Source of the DNA: Bacillota bacterium | GTDB taxonomy: Bacteria; Bacillota; Sulfobacillia; RBS10-35; JAJYVN01 | Length of the DNA: 64,000 nucleotides | Reading direction: 5' to 3' | NCBI GenBank assembly: GCA_021803205.1 | Contig: JAJZMB010000119.1 | Coordinates: forward strand, 1-64,000 | Shown: piece after piece, positions 15,606 through 24,458 of the stretch | How positions within the stretch are numbered: position 1 is the first letter of the stretch | Layout: each line of letters begins with the position of its first letter | The notes under the pieces: generated by a model | Told to the model about the DNA's origin: nothing | Databases searched by the model: none | Seen by the model: the letters and a program-made list of their open reading frames with translations, nothing else | Position numbers and translations under genes: made by a program

Positions 15606-17957
15606 TTAGTCCCCCGCCTCCTCCTGCTGCGCACCGTAGAGTTGCGCGTAGAGGCCGCCCCTCAGCAACAGGTCGGTGTGGCACCCTTCCTCCACCAGCC
15701 GACCGCTTTCCAGCACGAGGATCCGGTCAGCGTGGATGATTGTGGAGAGACGGTGGGCAATGACCAGGATGGTCATGTTGCCGCCCCTCTCCCGCAGCGT
15801 CTCCATCACCGCGTTCTCGCTGAGGGTGTCCTGGGCGGAGGTCGCCTCATCGAGCACCAGGATGCGCGGGTTGCGCATCAAGGCCCGAGCGATGGCCACG
15901 CGCTGACGCTGGCCGCCCGAGAGACGCATGCCGCCTTCCCCGACCATGGTCTCCGGCCCGTCCGGTAGGTCCCAGACGAATTGGGCGTTGGCCGCCCGCA
16001 GGGCGGCGTCGATCTCGACGTCGGTGGCGCCCGCCAAGCCGAAGGCGACATTGTCGCGCACGGTGGCACGGAAGAGGTAGACGTCCTGCAACACCACAGC
16101 GATCTGCTGACGCAGGGACAGAAGCGTGACATCCCGCAGGTCGTGCCCGTCGATGCGCACCGAGCCCTCGTCGCAATCGTAGAAGCGCGCGATCAGCCCG
16201 GCCACCGTCGATTTGCCGCCCCCGCTGGGACCAACCAAGCCGACGGTCTCCCCCGGGCGGATGGAGAACGAAACCCCGTCCAGGGCGGCCGGCGGCAGAG
16301 CGTCTTCCTCCGGGGCCTCGCTGTCGGGGGCCTCGCCGTCGGGGGCCTCCCCATCGATGGCTTCGCTGTCCATGGCCGACGTCCGCACCGCTTCCTCTGG
16401 TACATCCGGCACGACGGGGGGCACCTCCGGCAGTGCCGGGTCGCCTCCCTGGGGCAGTTCCATCCCGCGCCGCCGGCGCCCCGCTCGCGATCGGAACGGG
16501 GCGTCCGCGCGTGCCCAGCCCCTGCGGAGCCGGCTGAACCGCCCCGCCGCCTCTGCGCCCGTGGTGGCTTGCGCCGCTACCGCCGGACCGTCTTCCCCTG
16601 AACCGTTGCCCGCAGACCGGTCCGGATGCTGCTCGTCGACCGTCGCCCGCCGCAGCAGGCCCATCGGCGCCACATCCCCGGAGTGGTCCCAATCGCGTCG
16701 CAGCGACGACTCCTCCTCCGGTTCCGGATCGCGCGGGTAGCGGAAGACGACGTTGCGGAACTCTATGGCGCCGTCGACCCGCGGCAATTCGGTCGCGCCC
16801 GGCCGGTCCTTCACCGACGGCTCCTTGTCCATGTATTCGAAGATGCGCTCGGCACCGGCCGCCGCCTGCTGGTAGGTGGCCGTGAGGCCGGCGAAGGAGG
16901 TGAACGGCAGAAAGAGGCTGTTGCGCATCCCGTTCACCAGCACGTATGTACCGAGGGAAATGCTACCGTGCAGCACCTGCCAACCGCCATACATCAGGAA
17001 GAAGGCGGAAGAACTGCCTGTCACCAGGCCCATCGTGTTGTTGAAGGCCGCCTGCAACCGCATCAGCGCCAGGTTCTTGCCAAAAAGGTCGAGGTTCTCG
17101 GCCTCGAAGGCGCCGATCACATGCTCCTCGGCGGCGAAGGCTTTGATGGTGACGAATCCGTTCAGGGCATCGTGCACTGCGGCCATCAGGCGCGCGGTCT
17201 GGCGGCGGATGGCACGGTTGGTGGCGCGCAGGCGGCCCGAGAACAGCAGGATGGAGCCACCGATGGGCGGCCCGAACAGCAGCAGGGCGTTGGTCAAATT
17301 GGGGTCGTAATGCTCAAGGATGCCCAGGGAAACGATGAAGGTGAAGACCTGATTCAGCATTGTGCTCAGGTTGCTGGTGATGAAGTTCTGGACCTGGCCC
17401 GTGTCGTTCATCACGCGGGACATGATCTGACCGACGCCGGTCTGGATGTAAAAGTCAGTCGAGAGGTACTGCACCCGCCGGAACACATCTCGACGAAGCC
17501 TGTACACAAGGCTCTGTCCGACGATGCGCATGGTGTAACTCCGACCGAAGGCCACCCCCGCGAGGACCAGTCGCAGGACGAAGAGGGCGATCGCGATCGT
17601 CACCAGTACACGTATGGGGTGCGGGACGCGGTGGGTCGAGAGGAGCACCCGGTCGATGAGATAGCGGTTGACAAGTTGGGGGATCTGGCCCAGAGCCGAA
17701 CTGATCAGTGTCAGAAAGAGAGAAACGGCGATCAGGACCCACACCGGGCGGAGGTAGGAGACGAGACGACGGAGGATCGGGCCGTGCGGCCCCTGAGGCC
17801 CGCGCTGACCCGGCGCACCGGAACCACCGGCACGACCACCGCGGGCAAACGCGTTCAAGGCCACCGGCTCCGCATCCGATCGCGGCGTCGCCTCCGCACG
17901 GAGCGTGGAGGGCACGGCGCCCGAAGACACGGCGAAGGCCGGAAGTCTCCACGGCAT
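15606..17957 (-). CDS. ABC exporter (TMD-NBD half-transporter) with a large NBD insertion
   Basis: The 783-residue half-transporter has a six-helix export domain at residues ~60-375 and an ATPase domain from ~397. All catalytic motifs are present: A-loop Tyr in FRYP (~407), Walker A GPSGGGKST (576-584), Q-loop VVLQD, signature LSGGQ (679-683), Walker B ILVLDEA (699-705) and H-loop IAHRL. It probably works as a homodimer exporting a lipid, peptide or drug. Unusually, about 148 residues (409-556) separate the A-loop strand from ALDGVSF, where the family normally has only a few. The start is uncertain: ATG 17957 is used, with GTG 18098 as the longer option. Confidence 0.85.
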   Translation of the reverse strand: MPWRLPAFAVSSGAVPSTLRAEATPRSDAEPVALNAFARGGRAGGSGAPGQRGPQGPHGPILRRLVSYLRPVWVLIAVSLFLTLISSALGQIPQLVNRYLIDRVLLSTHRVPHPIRVLVTIAIALFVLRLVLAGVAFGRSYTMRIVGQSLVYRLRRDVFRRVQYLSTDFYIQTGVGQIMSRVMNDTGQVQNFITSNLSTMLNQVFTFIVSLGILEHYDPNLTNALLLFGPPIGGSILLFSGRLRATNRAIRRQTARLMAAVHDALNGFVTIKAFAAEEHVIGAFEAENLDLFGKNLALMRLQAAFNNTMGLVTGSSSAFFLMYGGWQVLHGSISLGTYVLVNGMRNSLFLPFTSFAGLTATYQQAAAGAERIFEYMDKEPSVKDRPGATELPRVDGAIEFRNVVFRYPRDPEPEEESSLRRDWDHSGDVAPMGLLRRATVDEQHPDRSAGNGSGEDGPAVAAQATTGAEAAGRFSRLRRGWARADAPFRSRAGRRRRGMELPQGGDPALPEVPPVVPDVPEEAVRTSAMDSEAIDGEAPDGEAPDSEAPEEDALPPAALDGVSFSIRPGETVGLVGPSGGGKSTVAGLIARFYDCDEGSVRIDGHDLRDVTLLSLRQQIAVVLQDVYLFRATVRDNVAFGLAGATDVEIDAALRAANAQFVWDLPDGPETMVGEGGMRLSGGQRQRVAIARALMRNPRILVLDEATSAQDTLSENAVMETLRERGGNMTILVIAHRLSTIIHADRILVLESGRLVEEGCHTDLLLRGGLYAQLYGAQQEEAGD
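16290..16733 (-). other. Segment encoding the NBD insertion of the ABC exporter
   Basis: This in-frame segment encodes residues ~409-556 of the exporter. It is hydrophilic, rich in Pro, Glu, Asp and Ala, with a basic patch (RSRAGRRRRG) in the middle and a near-perfect acidic repeat (GEAP, DGEAP, DSEAP units, 16302-16367) at its end. Codon use matches the flanks and the frame is intact, so it is coding, probably as a disordered loop. Confidence 0.65.
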
Positions 17958-18140
17958 TCGGAACGGCCCCACCGTAGGAAAGGCGCCGGGATTGTCGGGT
18001 ATGCCGCTCTCATCTCCGTTCCCGGGTGGGGCATCGGGCCGGGCATCGCACCGGCCAAAAGGGGGGGACGCCGCCTCGGAACTCGAATGCACCCGCACCC
18101 TGCACTATGTTATGTCTTTTGGCCTTCGCAGGCGATGTCA

Positions 18141-18158
18141 CATTCCCTGCAGGGAATG
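18141..18158. promoter_or_regulatory. Perfect 18-bp palindrome upstream of the ABC exporter
   Basis: CATTCCCTGCAGGGAATG is its own reverse complement. On the minus strand it is followed about 30 bp later by an A/T-rich stretch (ACATAACATAG, near 18105-18115) that could hold a -10 element for the exporter gene. A repressor or activator dimer site is the natural reading. Confidence 0.5.
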
Positions 18159-18247
18159 CGGCCTTTCGCTGCGCGGGGAACCGGGAACGGATGCGGCACC
18201 GGACAGGATGGCCAGGCAGCCCGGGCCGGGGCCGGGCATACGACACA

Positions 18248-19240
18248 TCAGGCGTCGGCCGCGCAGCGGAAGCCGAGGTTGCCGGTGGAACTGTCGGGGG
18301 TGTTGCTGCTGCGCGCAGCCACCCGGTAGCGGTTGCAATACGAACGGTGGCATAGATAGGAGCCGCCGCGCATGACCCTGGCGGTACCATGGTCCGGCCC
18401 GCGCGGATCCTCCCTGGGCCCGGCGCTGTGAAAGGTGGTGCTCCACCAGTCCGCCACCAGTTCCCAGACGTTCCCCGTCACGTTGTACAGACCGTAGCCG
18501 TTGGGTGGAAAGGCGTCGGCGGGTGCGGTCCCGCGAAAACCGTCTTCGCCGGTATCCTCGTTTGGGAAGCTGCCCTGCCAGACATTGGAGAGGTGGACAC
18601 CACCGGGACTCAGTTCATCGCCCCACGGGAAGACCATCCCCTCAAGTCCGCCGCGAGCCGCGTACTCCCACTCCGCCTCTGTCGGCAGGCGCACATCGGC
18701 CCACGCGCAATACGCCACAGCGTCGTTCCAGGACACGTGCACCACCGGATGGTCCATACGCTGCTTGATCCGGGAGCCGGGCCCTTCAGGCCGGCGCCAG
18801 TCCGCGCCGGGAACGGCCCACCACCAGGGGGTGGCCTGCACCACCTGGGTCACGCGCAGGGCGACGTCCGGTGGCACGAAGCTGTGGAAAACGAACGACC
18901 AGCCGAACCGCTCGGCCTCAGTCCGGTAACCGGTGGCATTGACGAACTCGGCGAATTCGGCGTTGGTCACCGCACGCGGAGCGATACGGAAGGAATGGAC
19001 ACGCACCGCGCGAACGGGGCCCTCGGCATCGTGCGGATTGGCCTCGGGCCCCTCGGAGCCCATGAGGAACTCTCCTCCGGGCAGTTCCACCATGCCCGCA
19101 CGTACCAAAGCGCGAACTCGCGGCGAGGCGGGCCGCGGTTTTGCATCGGGCCTGTCCGCAGTCGCGCTCGCCGCATGGAGCGCCGCCGGCCGTGTGGCCG
19201 AGCAGCAGGAACCCGGGACGGGCGAAGAAGCATCCGCCAT
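18248..19240 (-). CDS. Formylglycine-generating enzyme (sulfatase-modifying factor)
   Basis: The 330-residue protein belongs to the FGE-sulfatase fold and keeps the full catalytic signature: GGSYLCHRSYCNRYR near residues 292-306, with active-site cysteines at ~297 and ~302, followed by NTPDSSTGNLGFRC. This arrangement closely matches true formylglycine-generating enzymes, which use copper and oxygen to convert a Cys in a C-x-P-x-R motif of a target protein into formylglycine. Many bacterial FGE-domain proteins lack these cysteines, so a genuine enzyme is likely. ATG 19240 follows GGTGAGGTG. The first ~45 residues are low-complexity and end near a weakly hydrophobic run. No sulfatase is encoded in the window. 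Confidence 0.88.
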   Translation of the reverse strand: MADASSPVPGSCCSATRPAALHAASATADRPDAKPRPASPRVRALVRAGMVELPGGEFLMGSEGPEANPHDAEGPVRAVRVHSFRIAPRAVTNAEFAEFVNATGYRTEAERFGWSFVFHSFVPPDVALRVTQVVQATPWWWAVPGADWRRPEGPGSRIKQRMDHPVVHVSWNDAVAYCAWADVRLPTEAEWEYAARGGLEGMVFPWGDELSPGGVHLSNVWQGSFPNEDTGEDGFRGTAPADAFPPNGYGLYNVTGNVWELVADWWSTTFHSAGPREDPRGPDHGTARVMRGGSYLCHRSYCNRYRVAARSSNTPDSSTGNLGFRCAADA

Positions 19241-19333
19241 CACGGCACACCTCACCGCAGGAATTCGGGTCGGCACGCTCCCCACTTGAGGGATTTCCGC
19301 GGGCCGGGACCGGAACCTGCCGGCGACCGCAGG

Positions 19334-20242
19334 TCACCGCCGCCGCCGCCGACCCACCTGCTGCAGCGCGTCTTCCAGTCCCGGAAGCACCAGTGCCCTG
19401 GGGCGACCCGCCTCCCACAGGCCTGCGGCAGCCGGGCGCGGCACGGCGGCCGGCTGCGGAGCCGCGACCGGCCCGGCCTGCGCCGCACCCGCGGCAGGGG
19501 CGGAGCCCGCCGGAGGATGATCCGCACCGGCCACCGCGGCACCGGCTCTCCCCGCTCCTGGATCGGGCACGGACTCCTTCACGCCGGCCGCGGTGTCGGG
19601 ACACGCGCCGCACGCCATCCCGGCCACCACAACCGGTGCCACCACCGAGAAGGGGGCGGCCTCGCCGGGTCGGGCGTCCTCTCCGGACGGGTGCTGCGTC
19701 GCCGCAGCAGGGTCCTGTGCGTAAAAGCGGGCGGGCGCCGGCAGGCACATCCCCGGCTCTCCGACCGGCGCGCGGCTGGCGCCGACGCCCACTGCGGCGC
19801 CAGCGGCCGCGGGCCGCGCGGATGCGCCTGCGGGGGACGACTCTGCCCGAAGGGCCTCGGCGGACCTGTGGGATACGGTGGTATACACCTCGCGGAGGAT
19901 CAACAAAAGCGGAACCGATCCGTCCCACCAGTCCGGTTCACCCAAGTGCGCCAAGGCAGAGCCCGCCGCCTGTTCCGCACCCGCAACGTCGCGGGACCAG
20001 GCCGCCGGCCGTTGTGGCGTCGTGCCCCGCGAGAACACCAACTCCGCGCCAGCCGCGGACAGGCCGGTATCCTCTCCCCAGAATGCCGCTGGCGTCACTG
20101 CCGGACCCGCCGCGCCGCGGTCGGCAAAAGCCTGCGCTCCGGACGCGCCGGCTGCGCTGCCGTCCGAAGGGCTACCACGCGCCGTACCCGTCGCTGTCCC
20201 GGGACGGGGATCCGATCGCGGCTGCACATCCCCTACCCTCAT
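19334..20242 (-). CDS. Ala/Pro-rich hypothetical protein coupled to SNF2 ATPase
   Basis: The 302-residue product is rich in Ala, Pro and Gly. It has a more ordered central part (WWDGSVPLLLILREVYTTVSHR near 110-130), a short hydrophobic run with two cysteines (VVVAGMACGACPD) and a basic C-terminus ending RRRRR. I recognise no domain. Its ATG overlaps the stop codon of the SNF2 gene by 4 bp (20239-20242), which is the signature of translational coupling. That argues for a real gene and for a role with the ATPase. The frame is open to 20314, but the coupled ATG is the better start. Confidence 0.55.
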   Translation of the reverse strand: MRVGDVQPRSDPRPGTATGTARGSPSDGSAAGASGAQAFADRGAAGPAVTPAAFWGEDTGLSAAGAELVFSRGTTPQRPAAWSRDVAGAEQAAGSALAHLGEPDWWDGSVPLLLILREVYTTVSHRSAEALRAESSPAGASARPAAAGAAVGVGASRAPVGEPGMCLPAPARFYAQDPAAATQHPSGEDARPGEAAPFSVVAPVVVAGMACGACPDTAAGVKESVPDPGAGRAGAAVAGADHPPAGSAPAAGAAQAGPVAAPQPAAVPRPAAAGLWEAGRPRALVLPGLEDALQQVGRRRRR

Positions 20243-23200
20243 GCCCCCTGCTCCCCTCGCGCGCGCAACGCCAGGATATCCCGCAGGGCTGCGGTGCTCA
20301 ATTCCGTCAGCCAAGCCTCACCCGCGCCCCCACCGACCACCTGCGCGGCCACGGCCGCCTTCCGGGCAATGACGGCGTCGATGCGTTCCTCAAGCGTCCC
20401 CGGCGCGATCAGGCGGTGGACCTGCACTGTGCGCCGCTGGCCGATGCGGTGGGCCCGGTCGGTTGCCTGCGCCTCCACCGCCGGGTTCCACCAACGATCA
20501 TAATGAAAAACATGCTGGGCCGCAGTCAGATTCAACCCCACGCCCCCCGCCCGGAGCGACAGCACAAACAGCGCCGGCCCGTCCCCCTCCTGGAAGGCGG
20601 CGACCATCTCCGCCCGAGCCGTCCCGGGCACTGACCCATCCAGGCAATACGCCGGGCACTCCAGGCGCTCGGCGAGGTATCCCGCCAACCGGCGCGCCCA
20701 GCCGGCGAACTGGGTGAAGATGAGGGCACGGTCACCTGCTCCCCGCACGTCCTCCAGCAGCGCCTCCAGACGCGCCAACTTTCCGGAGCGCCCCTCGAGG
20801 CTCCCTCCGTCCCCGAGGAACAGGCTCGGATGAGCGCAGATCTGCTTGAGTCGGAGCAGGGTGGTCAGAACCTCCGCCTTGCGCCGCAAGCCCTCCGCAC
20901 CCTCGATGCGGGTCAGAGACTGCCGTACCACCGCCGTGTACAGCGCAGCCTGCTCGGTGCTGAGCGGGCAGTCCTGGCGCATGTCGATCTTTTCCGGGAG
21001 TTCCCCGGCAACCGCGGGATCCCGCTTGGTGCGCCGCAGGACGAACGGTGCGATGACACGGCGCAACCGGGCCGCGGCCGCTGCGTCGCCGCCGCCGACA
21101 GCAGTGACGTATTCGCGCGTAAAGGTCCGCCCGCCGCCGAGGTATCCCGGCAGAACGAACGCGAAGATCGACCACAGGTCGCTCAGACCGTTCTCGACCG
21201 GAGTCCCCGTGAGCGCAAAGCGATAGCCTGCGCGCAGGGAACGGGCGGCCTGCGCCTGCAGAGCCACCGCGTTCTTGACGTTCTGCGCTTCGTCGAGGAC
21301 GACGCCGTCCCATGCGATCGCCGCCAGATCCTCTCGATCTCGGGCCACAAGGGCATACGAGGTCAGGACGACATCGGAGATCGCCGCCATCTGGCGCAGC
21401 GCCGCCCCGCGCGGCCGCCCGGATCCGTAGTGCAGGTGCACCACCAGGTCTGGAACAAACCGCCGCTGCTCGGCCTGCCAGTTGCCGAGAATCGACGTCG
21501 GGCAGACGAGCAGGCTCGGCCCCGTGGCGAGCCCCTCCACCCGTCGGTGCTGCAGCAGAGCCAGGATCTGGACGGTCTTGCCGAGACCCATGTCGTCCGC
21601 CAGGCACCCGCCGAGACCCGTCTCCGCGAGTAAGGCCAGCCAGCCAAGTCCCTCCCTCTGGTAGGGACGCAATGTGCCGCGGAACCCGGACGGCGCACCG
21701 AGCGGCTCCAGTCGCCGGCTCCGCCCGAACCGCTCGATCCGCTCCGCCATGGCACCCGCAGCCTCCACTGTCACCGGGGCCGGCACGGCGGCAGTACCGG
21801 CCCCGTCTGGCCCGCCGCCGCTCGCCGCCTGCCGCACCTCCAGCGCCAGCCGCAGGGCCCCGAGTCCCGGCAACCGACCCGCGCCTCCGGTCTCCTCCCA
21901 CTCCTCCGCTACACGCCGCAGCGCCTCCGGGTCGACACGCACCCAACCGGTGCGCAGACGCACCAGGGGTTGGCGACTGCGCACCAGGGCCTCAAACTCC
22001 TCGGGTCGGAGGGGTTCTCCGTCGATCGCGGCCTCCCAGCGGAAGGTCACCAGCTCCCCCAGCGACAGGCTGCCGCCGGTGACCGTGCGGTGCACGGGGC
22101 CCTCTTCCAGGTGTAGTCTGGCAGAGGGTTGCCCCGAGGTCGGCCTCCACCACGACGGCACCACCAGATCCGCACCCGCCCGCCGCAGATCGTCCCCGGC
22201 CGACTCGGCAAGCGCCACCGCCTCCTGCGGCGAAAGCGCCAGCACCGGCTCGGCCGGTGCATTGAGCACAGAAACCAGGGGCGCGCAGACTCGGGCTGCG
22301 GCACGCAGGACCCCCAGGGAGGCGAGGCGTAGGGAATCCGCATCCTCAGGCGGATGGCCCGGTCCGCCGAAGAGCGCACACAGAGGGTGTATCGCGCCGG
22401 GCACGCCGTCGGTGTCATGCGTCTGGACCAGGACCGACAGCGGCCAGATCGCCGCCGCGACGGCTGCCTCCGCCCTGAGGGCCGGACGCGGGTCCTCCAG
22501 CCCCTCGGGGACCGGGTCCTCTAGCCGTAGGATGAGCCGCACAGACGGCGTTGAACCCAAGAGCGCCTCGGCCGCCCACCCCTCGATGGCGGCCCGGAGT
22601 GCTTGGTCCGCGCTGTGGGCAAGGGGCAGAGGGTTATCGTGCAGGAGCCCCAACATCCAGCGTTCCGCCGGCCCGGCGCCGTGCAGCATGCGGCCCAGCC
22701 GTTGCCGGTGTGCCCCCAGGGCGGTGCGGACGCCGAAATCGACGCACAATTCGAAGAGGCTCCGGACCAGGTCCACCGCCGCTCGGTCCGGGCAGGCCGC
22801 GCGACAGGCTTGGGGCATGTGTGCCGCAAGGTCCATCAGCATTCGGCGATCTTCGGAATTCGGCGCGGGCAGCCAGGTCGCCAGCGGCAGTCCTCGCCGA
22901 TCTGCCGTCCCTGGCACGAACGCCCCCCGGGCGCACATCGCCAGGGCAAGGTGCGCCAGACGCCGCCAGTACCGCGCGTCCCCGCCGAGGAGGACATCGC
23001 CCGGAGCCGTCCGCGTAGGGAACCGCCCGGGATTCCGCGTCACCCCGTCCGCCTGCGGTGAAAAGAGCAGCGGTGCAATCTCCGTCCGCGGGATCGGCAG
23101 TACGGGCACGGCAAACGAATGGCACGGGAAGTTCTCCGCAGTCGGCCCGCCGAACTGGGGGGAGGGCACCGGGACGGGATGATCCAGCCCTGGCTGCGGC

Positions 23201-23484
23201 CAGCCGCTCGGGCGAGAGGGTAACTGCAACACCAAGCGCCGCGCGGGCAGACGCCCCAAGCGCGGCAGCCGGAGCATTTCGGCCAGGGCAGCGCTGTCGG
23301 CCGCAAACGGATGCGACGGGGCAGGGTCACTCCAAGGGAGCGGAGGCAGAGGGCCCTTCGGCCGGATCTCCGCCCACGCCAGCAAATCGAACCCGTCCCA
23401 CACCAGGTGCAGGACACCGCGGGCAGGCGGGGGCGGTGAAGGGACGCGCAGGCGCGGGACCCGGAGCGGATACGCGGTGGACAT
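20239..23484 (-). CDS. SNF2/HepA-type DEAD/DEAH-box ATPase
   Basis: The 1081-residue protein has a long N-terminal region without clear family similarity (~1-590), followed by the two RecA-like lobes of the SNF2 family. The Walker A motif CLADDMGLGKT lies near residue 630, the DExx box VVLDEAQNVKN near 730, SLRAGGVGLNLTAAQHV near 975 and the arginine-finger motif DRAHRIGQRRTVQVHRL near 1010. SNF2 ATPases translocate on double-stranded DNA and remodel protein-DNA complexes; bacterial HepA/RapA-like members affect transcription or repair. No N-terminal SWIM zinc motif was found. ATG 23484 lacks a strong ribosome binding site, so the start is tentative. Confidence 0.85.
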   Translation of the reverse strand: MSTAYPLRVPRLRVPSPPPPARGVLHLVWDGFDLLAWAEIRPKGPLPPLPWSDPAPSHPFAADSAALAEMLRLPRLGRLPARRLVLQLPSRPSGWPQPGLDHPVPVPSPQFGGPTAENFPCHSFAVPVLPIPRTEIAPLLFSPQADGVTRNPGRFPTRTAPGDVLLGGDARYWRRLAHLALAMCARGAFVPGTADRRGLPLATWLPAPNSEDRRMLMDLAAHMPQACRAACPDRAAVDLVRSLFELCVDFGVRTALGAHRQRLGRMLHGAGPAERWMLGLLHDNPLPLAHSADQALRAAIEGWAAEALLGSTPSVRLILRLEDPVPEGLEDPRPALRAEAAVAAAIWPLSVLVQTHDTDGVPGAIHPLCALFGGPGHPPEDADSLRLASLGVLRAAARVCAPLVSVLNAPAEPVLALSPQEAVALAESAGDDLRRAGADLVVPSWWRPTSGQPSARLHLEEGPVHRTVTGGSLSLGELVTFRWEAAIDGEPLRPEEFEALVRSRQPLVRLRTGWVRVDPEALRRVAEEWEETGGAGRLPGLGALRLALEVRQAASGGGPDGAGTAAVPAPVTVEAAGAMAERIERFGRSRRLEPLGAPSGFRGTLRPYQREGLGWLALLAETGLGGCLADDMGLGKTVQILALLQHRRVEGLATGPSLLVCPTSILGNWQAEQRRFVPDLVVHLHYGSGRPRGAALRQMAAISDVVLTSYALVARDREDLAAIAWDGVVLDEAQNVKNAVALQAQAARSLRAGYRFALTGTPVENGLSDLWSIFAFVLPGYLGGGRTFTREYVTAVGGGDAAAAARLRRVIAPFVLRRTKRDPAVAGELPEKIDMRQDCPLSTEQAALYTAVVRQSLTRIEGAEGLRRKAEVLTTLLRLKQICAHPSLFLGDGGSLEGRSGKLARLEALLEDVRGAGDRALIFTQFAGWARRLAGYLAERLECPAYCLDGSVPGTARAEMVAAFQEGDGPALFVLSLRAGGVGLNLTAAQHVFHYDRWWNPAVEAQATDRAHRIGQRRTVQVHRLIAPGTLEERIDAVIARKAAVAAQVVGGGAGEAWLTELSTAALRDILALRARGEQGA

Positions 23485-23939
23485 GAGAGATCCGGGTTCG
23501 CGGTGCGTGGGACGGAAGCCTGCGCGCGGTCGGGCGGCCGTCGCAAAAGTCCGCTCCTGCGGCGGCGCCGCCGCCCCGGTTACCCTTGTCCCCCAATGGT
23601 CTGCCGTTCGCACCCAGGGCGGAAGTCTACGTCGGCCGCGTCATCCTGGCGCCGGCATACCGGGATGACGGCATCCAGCTGGGAACCGGAGCAGGCCCGG
23701 GTGGGCGAGCCGGGGCATTTGCATCCCGGGCCTGCGTGGACGCCTCCAGAACCGGCCCTGCCGCCGAGATAGCGCGCAACCCGCCGTCAGATGCCCTGGC
23801 TGGCGCCCGTTGCGGTCGTCGAAGGGAGCGGCACGCTGACGGCGGCCAGCCCGCCGGCATCCGCACTACGGGCGTTGAAGCGGGGAAGCGGAGGACGCCC
23901 GGGGCGGCACCGGTCGACCACCTTCGGCGGGACGGGGGA
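23485..23939. other. Intergenic region with repeat R1 copy D
   Basis: Repeat R1 copy D occupies 23543-23630. The rest, up to the Nudix stop at 23940, is GC-rich with open frames on both strands but no protein-like sequence or ribosome binding site. Confidence 0.5.
23543..23630 (-). repeat. Dispersed repeat R1, copy D
   Basis: On the minus strand this reads GGGGACAAGGG in its middle and ends GCGGACTTTTGC, matching copies A (31138), B (33030) and C (37000). The stretch CTGGGTGCGAA is also shared with copy B. The ends are imperfect inverted repeats (GCAAAAGTCCGC at 23543-23554 against GCGGAAGTCTAC at 23619-23630). It lies 58 bp upstream of the SNF2 start codon. Confidence 0.6.
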
Positions 23940-24458
23940 TCACTCCGGCGCGGCCACCGCTTCGTCCGCCGTCAGCGGCACCCTCGCGTATTCCAGGATG
24001 GTCCAGTCGGTGGAACCGGCGCCCGGGGCGAAGGTGAAGCGGTGCTCCTCGCGCTGGCCGCCTGCCAGCAGGGCGGGGAGAGCCTGCTGGACGTGCCTGG
24101 CGATACCCCCGTTATCGGGGTGGAGAAGCCAGTCGAGCGCATGCCAAGCAAGGATGCCCTCCTCGGTCATCCGCGGGGCGGGGTAGTGGAAGTCCGCCGG
24201 CAGATCGGCGACGAAGGCGTACATGCCTCCGCGGCCCCGTCCCAGGTTCCAGGACACGATCCCCGCAAAACGGGCGGCGGACACCGCGATACCCGTCTCT
24301 TCCCGGATCTCGCGCAGGACCCCCGGCAGGGGCGCCTCTCCCGGTTCGATCTTGCCCCCGACGCCCGTCCACAGACCCATCGCCGGCCGGCGCCGGCGGT
24401 TGAGGAGGAGCAGCTCCTCCCCCCGGCGGATGAAGCAGATCGTGTGACCGAGGATCAC
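23940..24458 (-). CDS. Nudix hydrolase
   Basis: The 172-residue protein carries a complete Nudix box at residues ~35-57 (GKIEPGEAPLPGVLREIREE), with the glutamates that bind the catalytic metal. It begins VILGHTICFIRRGEELLLL, as in 8-oxo-dGTP diphosphatase and related MutT-type enzymes. The C-terminal part (HALDWLLHPDNGGIARHV) also fits that group. The probable role is removal of oxidised or other nucleoside diphosphate derivatives; the exact substrate is not readable. GTG 24458 has AGGAGGTGG four bases upstream, which settles the start over the longer frame beginning at 24548. Confidence 0.85.
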   Translation of the reverse strand: MILGHTICFIRRGEELLLLNRRRRPAMGLWTGVGGKIEPGEAPLPGVLREIREETGIAVSAARFAGIVSWNLGRGRGGMYAFVADLPADFHYPAPRMTEEGILAWHALDWLLHPDNGGIARHVQQALPALLAGGQREEHRFTFAPGAGSTDWTILEYARVPLTADEAVAAPE

